Origin: an uncultured Oscillospiraceae bacterium
Lineage (GTDB): Bacteria > Bacillota > Clostridia > Oscillospirales > Oscillospiraceae
Assembly (NCBI GenBank): GCA_934590505.1
Contig: CAKTPC010000089.1
Coordinates: 1-8,140, forward strand
Length of the DNA: 8,140 nt
Reading direction: 5' to 3'
Part shown: one piece after another, positions 1-7,430 of the stretch
Layout: each line of letters opens with the position of its first letter
Numbering within the stretch: the stretch's first letter is position 1
Notes under the pieces: generated by a model
The model's database searches: none
What the model saw: only the letters and a program-made list of their open reading frames with translations
Told to the model about the DNA's origin: nothing
Made by a program: the position numbers and the translations under genes

Positions 1-741
1 ATCATCGCCGGGGCGAGCGCGTACCCGCGGTTCATAGATTTTAAGCGCATGCGCGAGATCGCGGACTCTGTCGGGGCGTATCTTATGGTCGACATGGCGC
101 ACATCGCCGGACTTGTCGCAGCAGGGGAGCACCCAAGTCCTGTGCCGTATGCCCACGTCGTCACGACGACTACGCACAAGACCCTGCGCGGCCCGCGCGG
201 CGCGCTCATTCTCTGCAAGGAGGAGCTTAAAAAGAAGATAGACAGCGCCGTGTTCCCCGGCACTCAGGGCGGCCCGCTTATGCACATCATCGCCGCGAAG
301 GCCGTCTGCTTCGGCGAAGCGCTGAAGCCCGATTTCAAGGTCTATCAGCACCAGACCGTTCTCAACGCTGCGGCGCTTGCAAAGGCACTGACAGAGCAGG
401 GACTGCGCCTCGTCTCCGGCGGTACGGATAACCACCTTATGCTCGTCGATGTGATGAGCAAGGGTCGCACCGGCATGGAGGTGCAGGAGCTGCTCGACAT
501 GGCGAACATCACCGCCAATAAGAACACCATACCCTTTGACACCCAGTCCGTGAAGCTCACGAGCGGCATGCGCTTCGGCACGCCCGCGGTCACGACCCGC
601 GGCATGAAAGAGCCTGAGATGGCACAGATCGCGCAGATGATCGCCCGGCTCATCGACGAGGGAGAGGGCGCCGTCGCGCAGGTGAAGGAGCAGACGATAG
701 AGCTCTGCCGCGCATTCCCGCTGTATCCGGGAATAAAGTAA
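1..741 (+). CDS. glyA: Serine hydroxymethyltransferase, 3' part (5' end outside window)
   Basis: This gene encodes the PLP enzyme that interconverts serine plus tetrahydrofolate with glycine plus 5,10-methylene-tetrahydrofolate in the cytosol, the main source of one-carbon units. The open frame runs from base 1 without a start, giving 246 codons before TAA at 739-741. The family is usually about 410-420 residues, so roughly the first 40% is missing to the left. An ATG at 49 is internal (it follows the conserved stretch ASAYPRFIDFKR), so it is not the start. Diagnostic segments are VDMAHIAGLVAAG (the Asp contacts the PLP ring nitrogen), and TTTTHKTLRGPRG, whose Lys codon at 178-180 forms the Schiff base with PLP. 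The C-terminal SGMRFGTPAVTTRG is also typical. It converges on the permease gene at 864 and is followed by a hairpin at 784-811. The reading frame is intact. The assignment is very safe. Confidence 0.97.
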   Translation: MIAGASAYPRFIDFKRMREIADSVGAYLMVDMAHIAGLVAAGEHPSPVPYAHVVTTTTHKTLRGPRGALILCKEELKKKIDSAVFPGTQGGPLMHIIAAKAVCFGEALKPDFKVYQHQTVLNAAALAKALTEQGLRLVSGGTDNHLMLVDVMSKGRTGMEVQELLDMANITANKNTIPFDTQSVKLTSGMRFGTPAVTTRGMKEPEMAQIAQMIARLIDEGEGAVAQVKEQTIELCRAFPLYPGIK

Positions 742-761
742 ATATAAGCCAACATACCCGA

Positions 762-780
762 TGCAGACTGAGTATCTGCA
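762..780. repeat. Small inverted repeat downstream of glyA
   Basis: TGCAGA (762-767) and TCTGCA (775-780) form a 6-bp perfect inverted repeat with a 7-nt loop. It lies 20 nt after the glyA stop and directly before the larger hairpin at 784-811. It may be an accessory stem of the terminator region; it is short enough to be chance. Confidence 0.3.
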
Positions 781-783
781 AAT

Positions 784-811
784 AGCGCCCGACGTTTGCA
801 CGTCGGGCGCT
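784..811. terminator. Likely bidirectional transcription terminator between convergent genes
   Basis: AGCGCCCGACGT (784-795) and ACGTCGGGCGCT (800-811) form a perfect 12-bp GC-rich stem with a 4-nt TTGC loop. It sits in the 122-nt gap between glyA (ending at 741) and the oppositely oriented permease (ending at 864), where a shared terminator is expected. No strong T tract follows immediately: on the plus strand TTTT comes about 13 nt later (from about 823), and on the minus strand only ATTT follows. The hairpin is certain as a structure; the terminator role is inferred from position. Confidence 0.6.
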
Positions 812-863
812 CGCTATATCGGTTTTAGAATGTCATCTTTGCCTTGGTGCAACCGGCAATTTA

Positions 864-1970
864 TCATGATATCCAGCGTGCAAATGCCAGCAGCACAGCT
901 AAAAGCCCGAGGTTCACAGCGAGGAAGCAGCGCATGAACGCGCCGGGGCGCGCATGTTCGGCATGGGAATAGAGCTTGAAGCTTATGAGGCTTGCCAGAC
1001 TTGCGACAGGAGTGCCGAGCCCACCGATGTTCACGCCGAGCAGCAGCCCTCTGCCGTTATCCGTGAAACCGGAGAGCAGGAGCGCCGCCGGTACATTGCT
1101 TATGGCCTGACTCACCGTCGCGCCGACCAGCAGCTCTCGCCCGCGCAGCAAGTTTTGCAGCAGTGCCTTTACCGCGTCCATCCGCGCAAGATTTCCCGAG
1201 AAAACGAAGAAGCACACAAAGGTGAGCAGCAGCCAGAAATCCGCCGTCAGCAGCCGCGGCCTGTCAAAGATAAGCAGCACAAGGATCACTAATGCAAGCA
1301 TTATCTGCCATGTCAGCAGACGCAGGACAGTACACATGCACAGAAGAAAAAGAAGCGCGTACAGCGTCAGGCTCTTCCGGTCGAGCAGCGGTTCTTCACC
1401 GAGGAAAACTTCGAGCCGCTCTTTCGGCAGACGCAGACACAGAAGCGATATAAGTATCAGCGATATCACCCATATCGGGAGCGTCACGGAAAGGAAGCTG
1501 CCAAGGCTGAAATCATAGCGCGAGAACAGATAGATATTCTGCGGGTTCCCAACAGGCGTGAGCATACTGCCGAGGTTTGCTGCCGCTGTCTGCATGACGA
1601 CCACCCATATCAGCGCCTTTTCCTGATGCGCCATGCCGAGCACGACCACTGCAAAGGGGACAAAGGTCAGCAGCGCAACGTCGTTTGTTATCAGCATGGA
1701 GCTCAAAAAGCTGAGCAGCACGAGCGTAAAACCGATCGTGCGCAGATCACCCGCACCGGCGCACAGCTTATGCGCCAGCCATGCGAATACCCCGGCGCGC
1801 CGCAGCCCCGCCACGACTACCATCAGGCAGTAAAGCAGCGCCAGCGTGCGGAGGTCGACATACCCAAGATATGCCGCGTCCGGCGGGACAAGGCAGCAGC
1901 TCACTGCTGCCGCGATAAACGCGATGCACAGCGTGAGCTCGTGTTTTATAAAGTCCTTTATGTGTGCCAC
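864..1970 (-). CDS. SLC13/ArsB-like (CitMHS/IT superfamily) anion permease
   Basis: This is an inner-membrane transporter of 368 aa, very hydrophobic, with about 10-11 predicted membrane segments. It carries the paired signatures of the ion-transporter superfamily. The first half has SSMLITNDVALLTF (residues 90-103) and TPVGNPQN (138-145). The second half has SQAISNVPAALLLS (287-300) and NIGGLGTPVASL (314-325). This matches the two-fold pseudo-repeat of SLC13, CitMHS and ArsB carriers. Substrates in the family include di- and tricarboxylates, sulfate and arsenite; the one used here cannot be told. The start is GTG at 1970, preceded by GGAAAG about 10 nt upstream. That start lies only 3 nt after the Nudix stop codon, so translation is probably coupled. 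It is the last gene of the four-gene minus-strand operon. No sodium-site assignment is attempted. Confidence 0.85.
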   Translation of the reverse strand: MAHIKDFIKHELTLCIAFIAAAVSCCLVPPDAAYLGYVDLRTLALLYCLMVVVAGLRRAGVFAWLAHKLCAGAGDLRTIGFTLVLLSFLSSMLITNDVALLTFVPFAVVVLGMAHQEKALIWVVVMQTAAANLGSMLTPVGNPQNIYLFSRYDFSLGSFLSVTLPIWVISLILISLLCLRLPKERLEVFLGEEPLLDRKSLTLYALLFLLCMCTVLRLLTWQIMLALVILVLLIFDRPRLLTADFWLLLTFVCFFVFSGNLARMDAVKALLQNLLRGRELLVGATVSQAISNVPAALLLSGFTDNGRGLLLGVNIGGLGTPVASLASLISFKLYSHAEHARPGAFMRCFLAVNLGLLAVLLAFARWIS

Positions 1971-1973
1971 AGT

Positions 1974-2438
1974 TTATATCTTCTTTCCGTTCAGCACAGC
2001 TTGAATGAGCCTATCGCCATGATAGCAGAGCTTGAGTGAGAAAAACGGCTCATCCGTGTCCATCAGGCGTAGGAATATCTTGTCGCCCTCCCATATCGAC
2101 AGGGACAGCAGACGCTCCTTCTCTATCCATTCGAGCACTCCCTCGTCACATTCACGCGGAGTTCCGCTGAAGTCATCGGAGGTGAACAGGTGCATATATT
2201 CAGTGCCCCACTCGTCGGACACAAAGGTGACTATCCCGCGGTAGCGCCATGAGTTCAGCGTCAGACCTGTCTCTTCCGAAACCTCGCGTATAACGCAGTC
2301 CTCCGGGCTTTCGCCCTCCTCAAATTTGCCGCCTATGCCTATCCACTTGTCCTTATTCTCGTCGACGGTTTTCTTTACTCTATGGAGCATCAGATATTTT
2401 CCGCCGCGCTCTATATAACAGAGGGATGTGTTTTTCAT
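1974..2438 (-). CDS. Nudix hydrolase, MutT/NUDT1-like
   Basis: This is a cytosolic pyrophosphohydrolase of 154 aa that cleaves a nucleoside diphosphate linked to another moiety. A full Nudix box is present at residues 37-59: Gly37, Glu43, then Arg51-Glu52 and the metal-binding Glu55-Glu56, ending Thr-Gly-Leu. The surrounding layout (short first strand with YLMLHRVKK, then KWIGIGGKFEEGE) resembles the MutT/NUDT1 group often annotated as 8-oxo-dGTP diphosphatase. Nudix substrate calls from sequence alone are unreliable, so the substrate is open. The ATG at 2438 follows a modest GAGAGA site. The gene starts 39 nt after the aldehyde dehydrogenase stop and ends 3 nt before the permease GTG, so it is cotranscribed with both. 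A role in cleaning oxidised nucleotides next to an H2O2-producing oxidase would fit, but that is inference. Confidence 0.9.
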   Translation of the reverse strand: MKNTSLCYIERGGKYLMLHRVKKTVDENKDKWIGIGGKFEEGESPEDCVIREVSEETGLTLNSWRYRGIVTFVSDEWGTEYMHLFTSDDFSGTPRECDEGVLEWIEKERLLSLSIWEGDKIFLRLMDTDEPFFSLKLCYHGDRLIQAVLNGKKI

Positions 2439-2477
2439 TATATTTCTCTCATTTTGCTCATGGTCACCCGGCCACTG

Positions 2478-3842
<1,365 letters not shown>

Positions 3843-3892
3843 GGTGCGTTCCGCCTTTCAATCAAACAGAGTTGTGGAATATCTGAACTGTT

Positions 3893-4909
3893 TTAATATC
3901 TTACCTTGTTGCGGGTGATATCGCGGAGCGAAGGCGCACCGCACATTGTCATTGTGGACTTGAGCTCTCCGACGAGCTTATCCATGTAAACCTTAAAGCC
4001 CTCTTCGCCGCCGCCGTAGATCATCGGGAGGATGGGTCGGCCGACCAGAACAGCGTCAGCACCGAGGGCGATGGCGCGGAACACATCGACGCCCGAGCGT
4101 ATGCCGCCGTCGACAAGCACGGTCGTCTTTCCCTTGACCGCCGCGGCGATCTCCGGCAGAACCTCCGCCGTGGAGGGTACGCCGCCCTGAACGCGCCCAC
4201 CGTGGTTCGAGACGACGATGGCGGCAGCACCGGCCTCAACGGCCTTTTCAGCGCCGCGGACGGTCATAATGCCCTTGACAATGAACGGCATTCTGGCGTA
4301 GGAGATTATCTCGCGCATCTCATCGACGGACTTGCTCCCGGCGTTGGGGTTCATAGCCTTGAGGAAGGGAAGCCCCGCACCGTCAACGTCCATACCGGCG
4401 GCGAAGATGCCGTTTGCGTTAAGGACATCGAGCTTCTCAAACACGGCCTCCTTGTTCCACGGCTTTATCACGGGGCAGCCGATGCCGTCAACTTTCTTCA
4501 TATCCTCAACAGAGGAGAGCATGATGGTCGGGTCGACGCCGTCACCGGTCAGTGCCATGACGCCGTACTCTGCCGCGGCCTTGACGAGGATGGAGTTATA
4601 GGCATGATCCTTATATTTCGGGCCGTAGTGCAGGTCAATGGAGCCGAGAGGCGCGGCGAAGATGGGGGCAGCGAATTTATGGCCGAAAAGCTCGAAGGAC
4701 ACATCGGGCTCCGCGTTGGGGCATAGTGTGTCCATATTGACGAATATCTCCTGCCATTTATCAAAGTTGCGCGCGGCGGCGTTGCCGGGGTACTTGCAGC
4801 CGGGGCCGGGCATGGCGTTTGCGCAGGCTCTGCCGTTGCACACGGGGCAGGCCTTGCAGTAGGGGCCGACCTGATCCTTTGCGGCGGCCAAGATCTCATT
4901 ATAATTCAT
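3893..4909 (-). CDS. FMN-dependent alpha-hydroxy-acid oxidase/dehydrogenase with N-terminal Cys cluster
   Basis: This is a TIM-barrel flavoenzyme that oxidises an L-2-hydroxy acid (lactate- or glycolate-like) to a 2-oxo acid. It has 338 aa from the chosen start. Recognisable features are Lys212 in PFIVKG (contacts FMN N1), SNHGGR at 234-239 (catalytic His236 and carboxylate-binding Arg239), DGGIRSG at 267-273 (FMN phosphate) and GRP at 290-292. Two departures from glycolate oxidase are visible: LD after the HGGR motif is replaced, and the usual QLY segment appears to read KPW at 149-151. The N terminus has Cys at 18, 21, 24, 29 and 38, a pattern I associate with clostridial members and a possible metal or Fe-S site. 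The ATG at 4909 is chosen over 4927 because AAGGAG lies 8 nt upstream of 4909 and nothing comparable precedes 4927. It is the first gene of the operon. The substrate and electron acceptor are unknown. Confidence 0.9.
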   Translation of the reverse strand: MNYNEILAAAKDQVGPYCKACPVCNGRACANAMPGPGCKYPGNAAARNFDKWQEIFVNMDTLCPNAEPDVSFELFGHKFAAPIFAAPLGSIDLHYGPKYKDHAYNSILVKAAAEYGVMALTGDGVDPTIMLSSVEDMKKVDGIGCPVIKPWNKEAVFEKLDVLNANGIFAAGMDVDGAGLPFLKAMNPNAGSKSVDEMREIISYARMPFIVKGIMTVRGAEKAVEAGAAAIVVSNHGGRVQGGVPSTAEVLPEIAAAVKGKTTVLVDGGIRSGVDVFRAIALGADAVLVGRPILPMIYGGGEEGFKVYMDKLVGELKSTMTMCGAPSLRDITRNKVRY

Positions 4910-4917
4910 ATCCTTAT

Positions 4918-4923
4918 CTCCTT
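4918..4923 (-). promoter_or_regulatory. Shine-Dalgarno site that fixes the hydroxy-acid oxidase start
   Basis: AAGGAG on the minus strand, 8 nt upstream of the ATG at 4909. It lies inside the longer frame that would begin at 4927, so the longer form is unlikely. Confidence 0.8.
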
Positions 4924-4931
4924 GCATTGCA

Positions 4932-4970
4932 GTTGGTCAGTGACCATAAAAATGACCCGTATTGACCAAC
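4932..4970 (-). promoter_or_regulatory. Candidate operator or leader hairpin of repeated TGACC half-sites
   Basis: The 5' leader of the hydroxy-acid operon contains an 8-bp perfect inverted repeat, GTTGGTCA at 4932-4939 and TGACCAAC at 4963-4970, separated by 23 nt. Within it TGGTCAGTGACCA (4934-4946) is a 13-bp palindrome, and TGACC recurs at 4941, 4953 and 4963. All of it lies downstream of the predicted promoter (4985-5013) and upstream of the ribosome site. A dimeric repressor bound here would block transcription. The TGGT...ACCA style recalls GntR/FadR-type operators, but the spacing differs from the LldR/FadR consensus. As RNA the outer arms could also pair. No regulator gene is present in the window. 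Confidence 0.45.
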
Positions 4971-4974
4971 AATA

Positions 4975-4993
4975 TCTCACAATGATTATGAGA
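4975..4993. promoter_or_regulatory. Inverted repeat overlapping the -10 box
   Basis: TCTCA (4975-4979) and TGAGA (4989-4993) are 5-bp inverted arms separated by 9 nt. They straddle the predicted -10 hexamer and start point of the hydroxy-acid operon. The position is right for an operator, but the arms are short. Confidence 0.3.
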
Positions 4994-5013
4994 CAAATCA
5001 CCGCCGCTGTCAA
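4985..5013 (-). promoter_or_regulatory. SigA-type promoter of the hydroxy-acid oxidase operon
   Basis: On the minus strand a perfect -35 TTGACA (5008-5013) is followed by a 17-nt spacer and a -10 CATAAT (4985-4990), one mismatch from TATAAT. Transcription would start near 4978, giving a leader of about 70 nt before the ATG at 4909. There is no other gene between, so it should drive the four genes down to 864. Confidence 0.75.
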
Positions 5014-5058
5014 TCGAAATTTGTAAAGCAATGCGCGGATGCGTGGATGAAAATGAGC

Positions 5059-5097
5059 AATTATACATTTTTCGATTATTAATAAAAATGCATAATT
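5059..5097 (-). repeat. AT-rich hairpin upstream of the operon promoter
   Basis: Arms 5059-5072 and 5084-5097 form a 14-bp inverted repeat with an 11-nt loop. The single imperfection (A5065 opposite C5091) is an A-C mismatch in plus-strand RNA but a U-G wobble in minus-strand RNA, so pairing is complete only when read leftward. It could be a secondary transcription stop for the sigma operon or a DNA structure near the promoter. Its AT content makes the stem weak. Confidence 0.4.
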
Positions 5098-5204
5098 TAA
5101 TTTACAGAAAACAGTTTGCATATTTTAATTGACGTAATTTGATTTACTTAAAATTATTTACGTAATTAAGTAGACGTATTATTAGAGACATAATTTGATT
5201 TACA
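5091..5204. repeat. Three-copy AT-rich direct repeat
   Basis: CATAATTTAATTTACA at 5091-5106 and CATAATTTGATTTACA at 5189-5204 differ by one base in 16. A third copy, CGTAATTTGATTTAC, lies at 5133-5147. Partial echoes (ACGTAATT) occur at 5132 and 5160. All copies have the same orientation, with start-to-start spacing of 42 and 56 nt, and lie upstream of the promoter at 4985-5013. They could be protein-binding sites. The low base complexity raises the chance background, but a 15/16 match is more than expected by eye. Confidence 0.45.
5145..5172. repeat. Weak AT-rich inverted repeat
   Basis: TACTTAA (5145-5151) and TTAAGTA (5166-5172) form a 7-bp inverted repeat with a 14-nt loop, directly after the middle copy of the direct repeat. 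It contains one G-C pair only, so its significance is doubtful. Confidence 0.2.
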
Positions 5205-5249
5205 TAACACTATCCTGCGAAGCATCAATGCTTCACAGGACAGTGTTAT
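5204..5249 (-). terminator. Long hairpin after the sigma/anti-sigma operon, probable terminator or 3' stabiliser
   Basis: Arms 5204-5225 and 5228-5249 pair over 22 positions with an apparent 2-nt loop (4 nt if the top A-U pair opens). Plus-strand RNA would have two A-C mismatches (5212/5241 and 5218/5235). In minus-strand RNA both become G-U wobbles, so the stem is uninterrupted in the transcript that leaves the anti-sigma gene. It begins 21 nt after that gene's stop codon. No U tract follows on the minus strand, so a classical intrinsic terminator is not fully met; a processing or stability element is the alternative. Confidence 0.55.
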
Positions 5250-5270
5250 AATTTTACAGATTGAAAAAAC

Positions 5271-7430
5271 TCACTCCGTCAGCTCGAAGCCGTGCTTTAC
5301 GCGGCAGTTGCCGTCGCTGTCATAATTGTAATAGGTATAGGCACGTTCATTGCCTTCGGGGTGCTCGTCGTCGTAGGCCTTTATGAGGATGAGACGGCCA
5401 AGCCCGTCATAGATATACTCGCTGCGAGTCCAGAAGCGGTCATTGACGGTGTACTCCTCAAGGAGCTTTCCGGAATCGTCGTATGTATAGGTGATGGTAT
5501 TGGAAACGCTGCCGTTCGGATCATGCCATGTGTCGCGGAGAAGATGTCCGGCCTCATCATATTTGTAGTTCGACCAGCGCGTATCCCGTCCGTCATTCAC
5601 GCGGCGCTCAAGAGCGAAGCCGCCGGGGGCGTAATCATACTCTGCCCAAGTTACCATACCGAGAGAGATATTTTCGCCGTGGGTGGTGACAATGCCGTCA
5701 TGCTCGGAATAGCCCTCGGCTTCGAGCGGCACGCCGAACAGCTCAAAGATGCTCATGCCAAGACCGTAAGAGCTATAGCCGCCCATACCCGTGGTATAGC
5801 CGTTGCTGCCGTTGTCGGCAGTATATATGGAAACTGTTCGCCCGTCTGCAAAGGTGAGATAAAGGGGATTAAAGCTGTCGCAGTCCAAGCCCGCGCCCGG
5901 AGTGCCGTCATCCCGGAGCATCAGGGAGAGCGTCGGGAGCTTATCGGCGGGCAGGGGATAGCTCCTGCCGAGCTGCTGAACATAGAGGGAGGCGGAGGTG
6001 ATGCTGTTCATATCGTACCAGACACGGACATAGTCGGGGCTCTCCGCGGTGCCGATATTCTGGTAGTCGACCATCATCTTGTAGGGCAGGGCGTCATAGG
6101 CTGCGCCCATTGTCCATGTGCCGGTATTATCGGAACTCATATTGAGGCTGCGGCAATAGATATTCGTGCCGCCGATGCTGACGCACTCCCAGTCGAGCTT
6201 TGTTTTCGGCGTGCCGCTGAACTGCACCCAGCCGTCTTTCACGAAGGATGAGGCGATGAGCGTATAATCAATGAGCTTAAAGTCGGAGATATACGGCTCT
6301 ATGGACTCCTTATAGGCGAGCTTTATATAGTAAAGCTCCTCCTCGGTGACGCGGCTGCCGAAGTCCGGTTCAGAGCTGAGGACGAGAGAACCGGCGGGGG
6401 AGACGACATCTTCTATGCTTTCGCGCGGCTCAAAGTCACTGTCCATGCCGCGCTTGGGATCGGTGAGCGCCGCCCAGTCAAAGCTCTCGGCAAGCCCCTC
6501 AAGCTGCTTATCCGTGATGTTGAACTCGATATACGCATCGCCTATGCCGTCGATGAGACCGTCGCCGAGGTAGTCGGCGTGACCGTCGTGCATGAAGCTC
6601 ATTACATAGAAAGCGGCGTCGGAATCAAGCAGGATGAGCGAGGAGCGGCGGTTACGGTCGCTGCTCTCGGAATTGGCAAGATGCAGCGTCACACCGGTGG
6701 TGGTCTTATAGTCCCACTCGTTGAAGCCGTTCACGTCCCCGACACTGCCGACGACATAGCCGAGAGTGCCCTTGGAGGCGCGGCGAAGATCAAAGCCCAC
6801 ATCGCAGGGCAGCTCTTCGGACGAGACATAGCCCTCCATATCGAAGGTGCCCTCTTCATATATATAAGAGCTTGCGTACCGGCTCTCCCAGCTGTCATTC
6901 TCACGGGTGAGCCTTCCGATGCCGGCGGCCTCATAGAAAGCCTTTTCCCCGGCAGGGACGGACATTTCACCCAGCGTGCGCAGGCCGTACTTCTCGCATA
7001 TCTCGTCGACCTTTTCGTAGCCCTCTTTGTTATGGACGGAGTACCCGCCGTACTGCTTGTACATTTCGAGCTGTTCCTCTTCGGAAAGGTCGCTGTCCTT
7101 ATAGCTGTATGGGTGCGCATCGCAGTATTCAAGCAGCTCACTGATGGCCATATTTTCCGGGGAACCGGCAAAGCCCTGGATAGAGATCACGGTGCGCCCG
7201 GTGTCCCTGTGCGTGCCGATCTTCAGGCTGCTTATGCCGAGCCAGCCTGAGGCCGCGGCGGCCGCAGTGAAGAGTGCGGAGATCACGGCGGCGATGAGCA
7301 GTGTGCGCCAGAGAGTTTTATGTGAGGCGCGCTTTTTATCACCGGTGCGGTAGCCCAGCGCATCCTGCGCCTCGGTTATGTATCGGGAATCAATGCCGCT
7401 CATGGCGGCAAGAAGCTTTTCGGAATTCAT
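5271..7430 (-). CDS. Probable transmembrane anti-sigma factor with large exported domain and C-terminal YD repeats
   Basis: This is a 719-aa protein that should hold the adjacent sigma factor inactive at the membrane and sense an outside signal. The N-terminal cytoplasmic part (about residues 1-39) contains IDSRYITEA, a short motif I recall from clostridial ECF-associated anti-sigma proteins. One membrane segment follows at about 41-62 (LLIAAVISALFTAAAAAS), preceded by basic residues, so the rest (about 63-719) lies outside. Residues 65-620 match no family I recognise. The end carries four Tyr-Asp motifs (Asp at 625, 651, 675 and 704), each followed by a Gly-containing turn, as in Rhs/YD repeats. 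The ATG at 7430 has GAGGAGGG 6 nt upstream and overlaps the sigma stop as ATGA, indicating coupled translation. No zinc-binding anti-sigma motif is visible. The anti-sigma role is inferred from neighbour and topology. Confidence 0.75.
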   Translation of the reverse strand: MNSEKLLAAMSGIDSRYITEAQDALGYRTGDKKRASHKTLWRTLLIAAVISALFTAAAAASGWLGISSLKIGTHRDTGRTVISIQGFAGSPENMAISELLEYCDAHPYSYKDSDLSEEEQLEMYKQYGGYSVHNKEGYEKVDEICEKYGLRTLGEMSVPAGEKAFYEAAGIGRLTRENDSWESRYASSYIYEEGTFDMEGYVSSEELPCDVGFDLRRASKGTLGYVVGSVGDVNGFNEWDYKTTTGVTLHLANSESSDRNRRSSLILLDSDAAFYVMSFMHDGHADYLGDGLIDGIGDAYIEFNITDKQLEGLAESFDWAALTDPKRGMDSDFEPRESIEDVVSPAGSLVLSSEPDFGSRVTEEELYYIKLAYKESIEPYISDFKLIDYTLIASSFVKDGWVQFSGTPKTKLDWECVSIGGTNIYCRSLNMSSDNTGTWTMGAAYDALPYKMMVDYQNIGTAESPDYVRVWYDMNSITSASLYVQQLGRSYPLPADKLPTLSLMLRDDGTPGAGLDCDSFNPLYLTFADGRTVSIYTADNGSNGYTTGMGGYSSYGLGMSIFELFGVPLEAEGYSEHDGIVTTHGENISLGMVTWAEYDYAPGGFALERRVNDGRDTRWSNYKYDEAGHLLRDTWHDPNGSVSNTITYTYDDSGKLLEEYTVNDRFWTRSEYIYDGLGRLILIKAYDDEHPEGNERAYTYYNYDSDGNCRVKHGFELTE
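5304..5567 (-). other. YD (Rhs-like) repeat segment of the anti-sigma protein
   Basis: This encodes residues 622-709. The units begin YKYDEAGHLL, YTYDDSGKLL, YIYDGLGRLI and YNYDSDGNCR, with Tyr-Asp spacing of 26, 24 and 29 residues. YD repeats form beta-hairpin wraps in Rhs and teneurin proteins and bind carbohydrate in some. Four units are too few for a shell, so a small binding or adhesion element is more likely. Confidence 0.75.

Noticed and set aside
3864..3893. AAACAG/CTGTTT inverted repeat between the FMN enzyme and the aldehyde dehydrogenase as a terminator
   Set aside because: The 6-bp AT-rich stem with an 18-nt loop overlaps the stop codon and has no T tract; it would not split the operon.
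4910..4927. Upstream ATG at 4927 as the start of the hydroxy-acid oxidase
   Set aside because: It adds six residues across the AAGGAG site that properly serves the ATG at 4909, and has no ribosome site of its own.
4906..5121. 71-codon minus-strand frame in the intergenic region
   Set aside because: It runs through the predicted promoter, operator repeats and ribosome site of the hydroxy-acid operon, has AT-driven composition and no ribosome site, and resembles no known protein.
5292..6251. Long 319-codon open frame on the plus strand
   Set aside because: It lies entirely antisense to the anti-sigma gene. Its composition (runs of Ala, Val, Ile, Gly) is typical of a GC-rich shadow frame, it has no convincing ribosome site, and it matches no recognisable domain.
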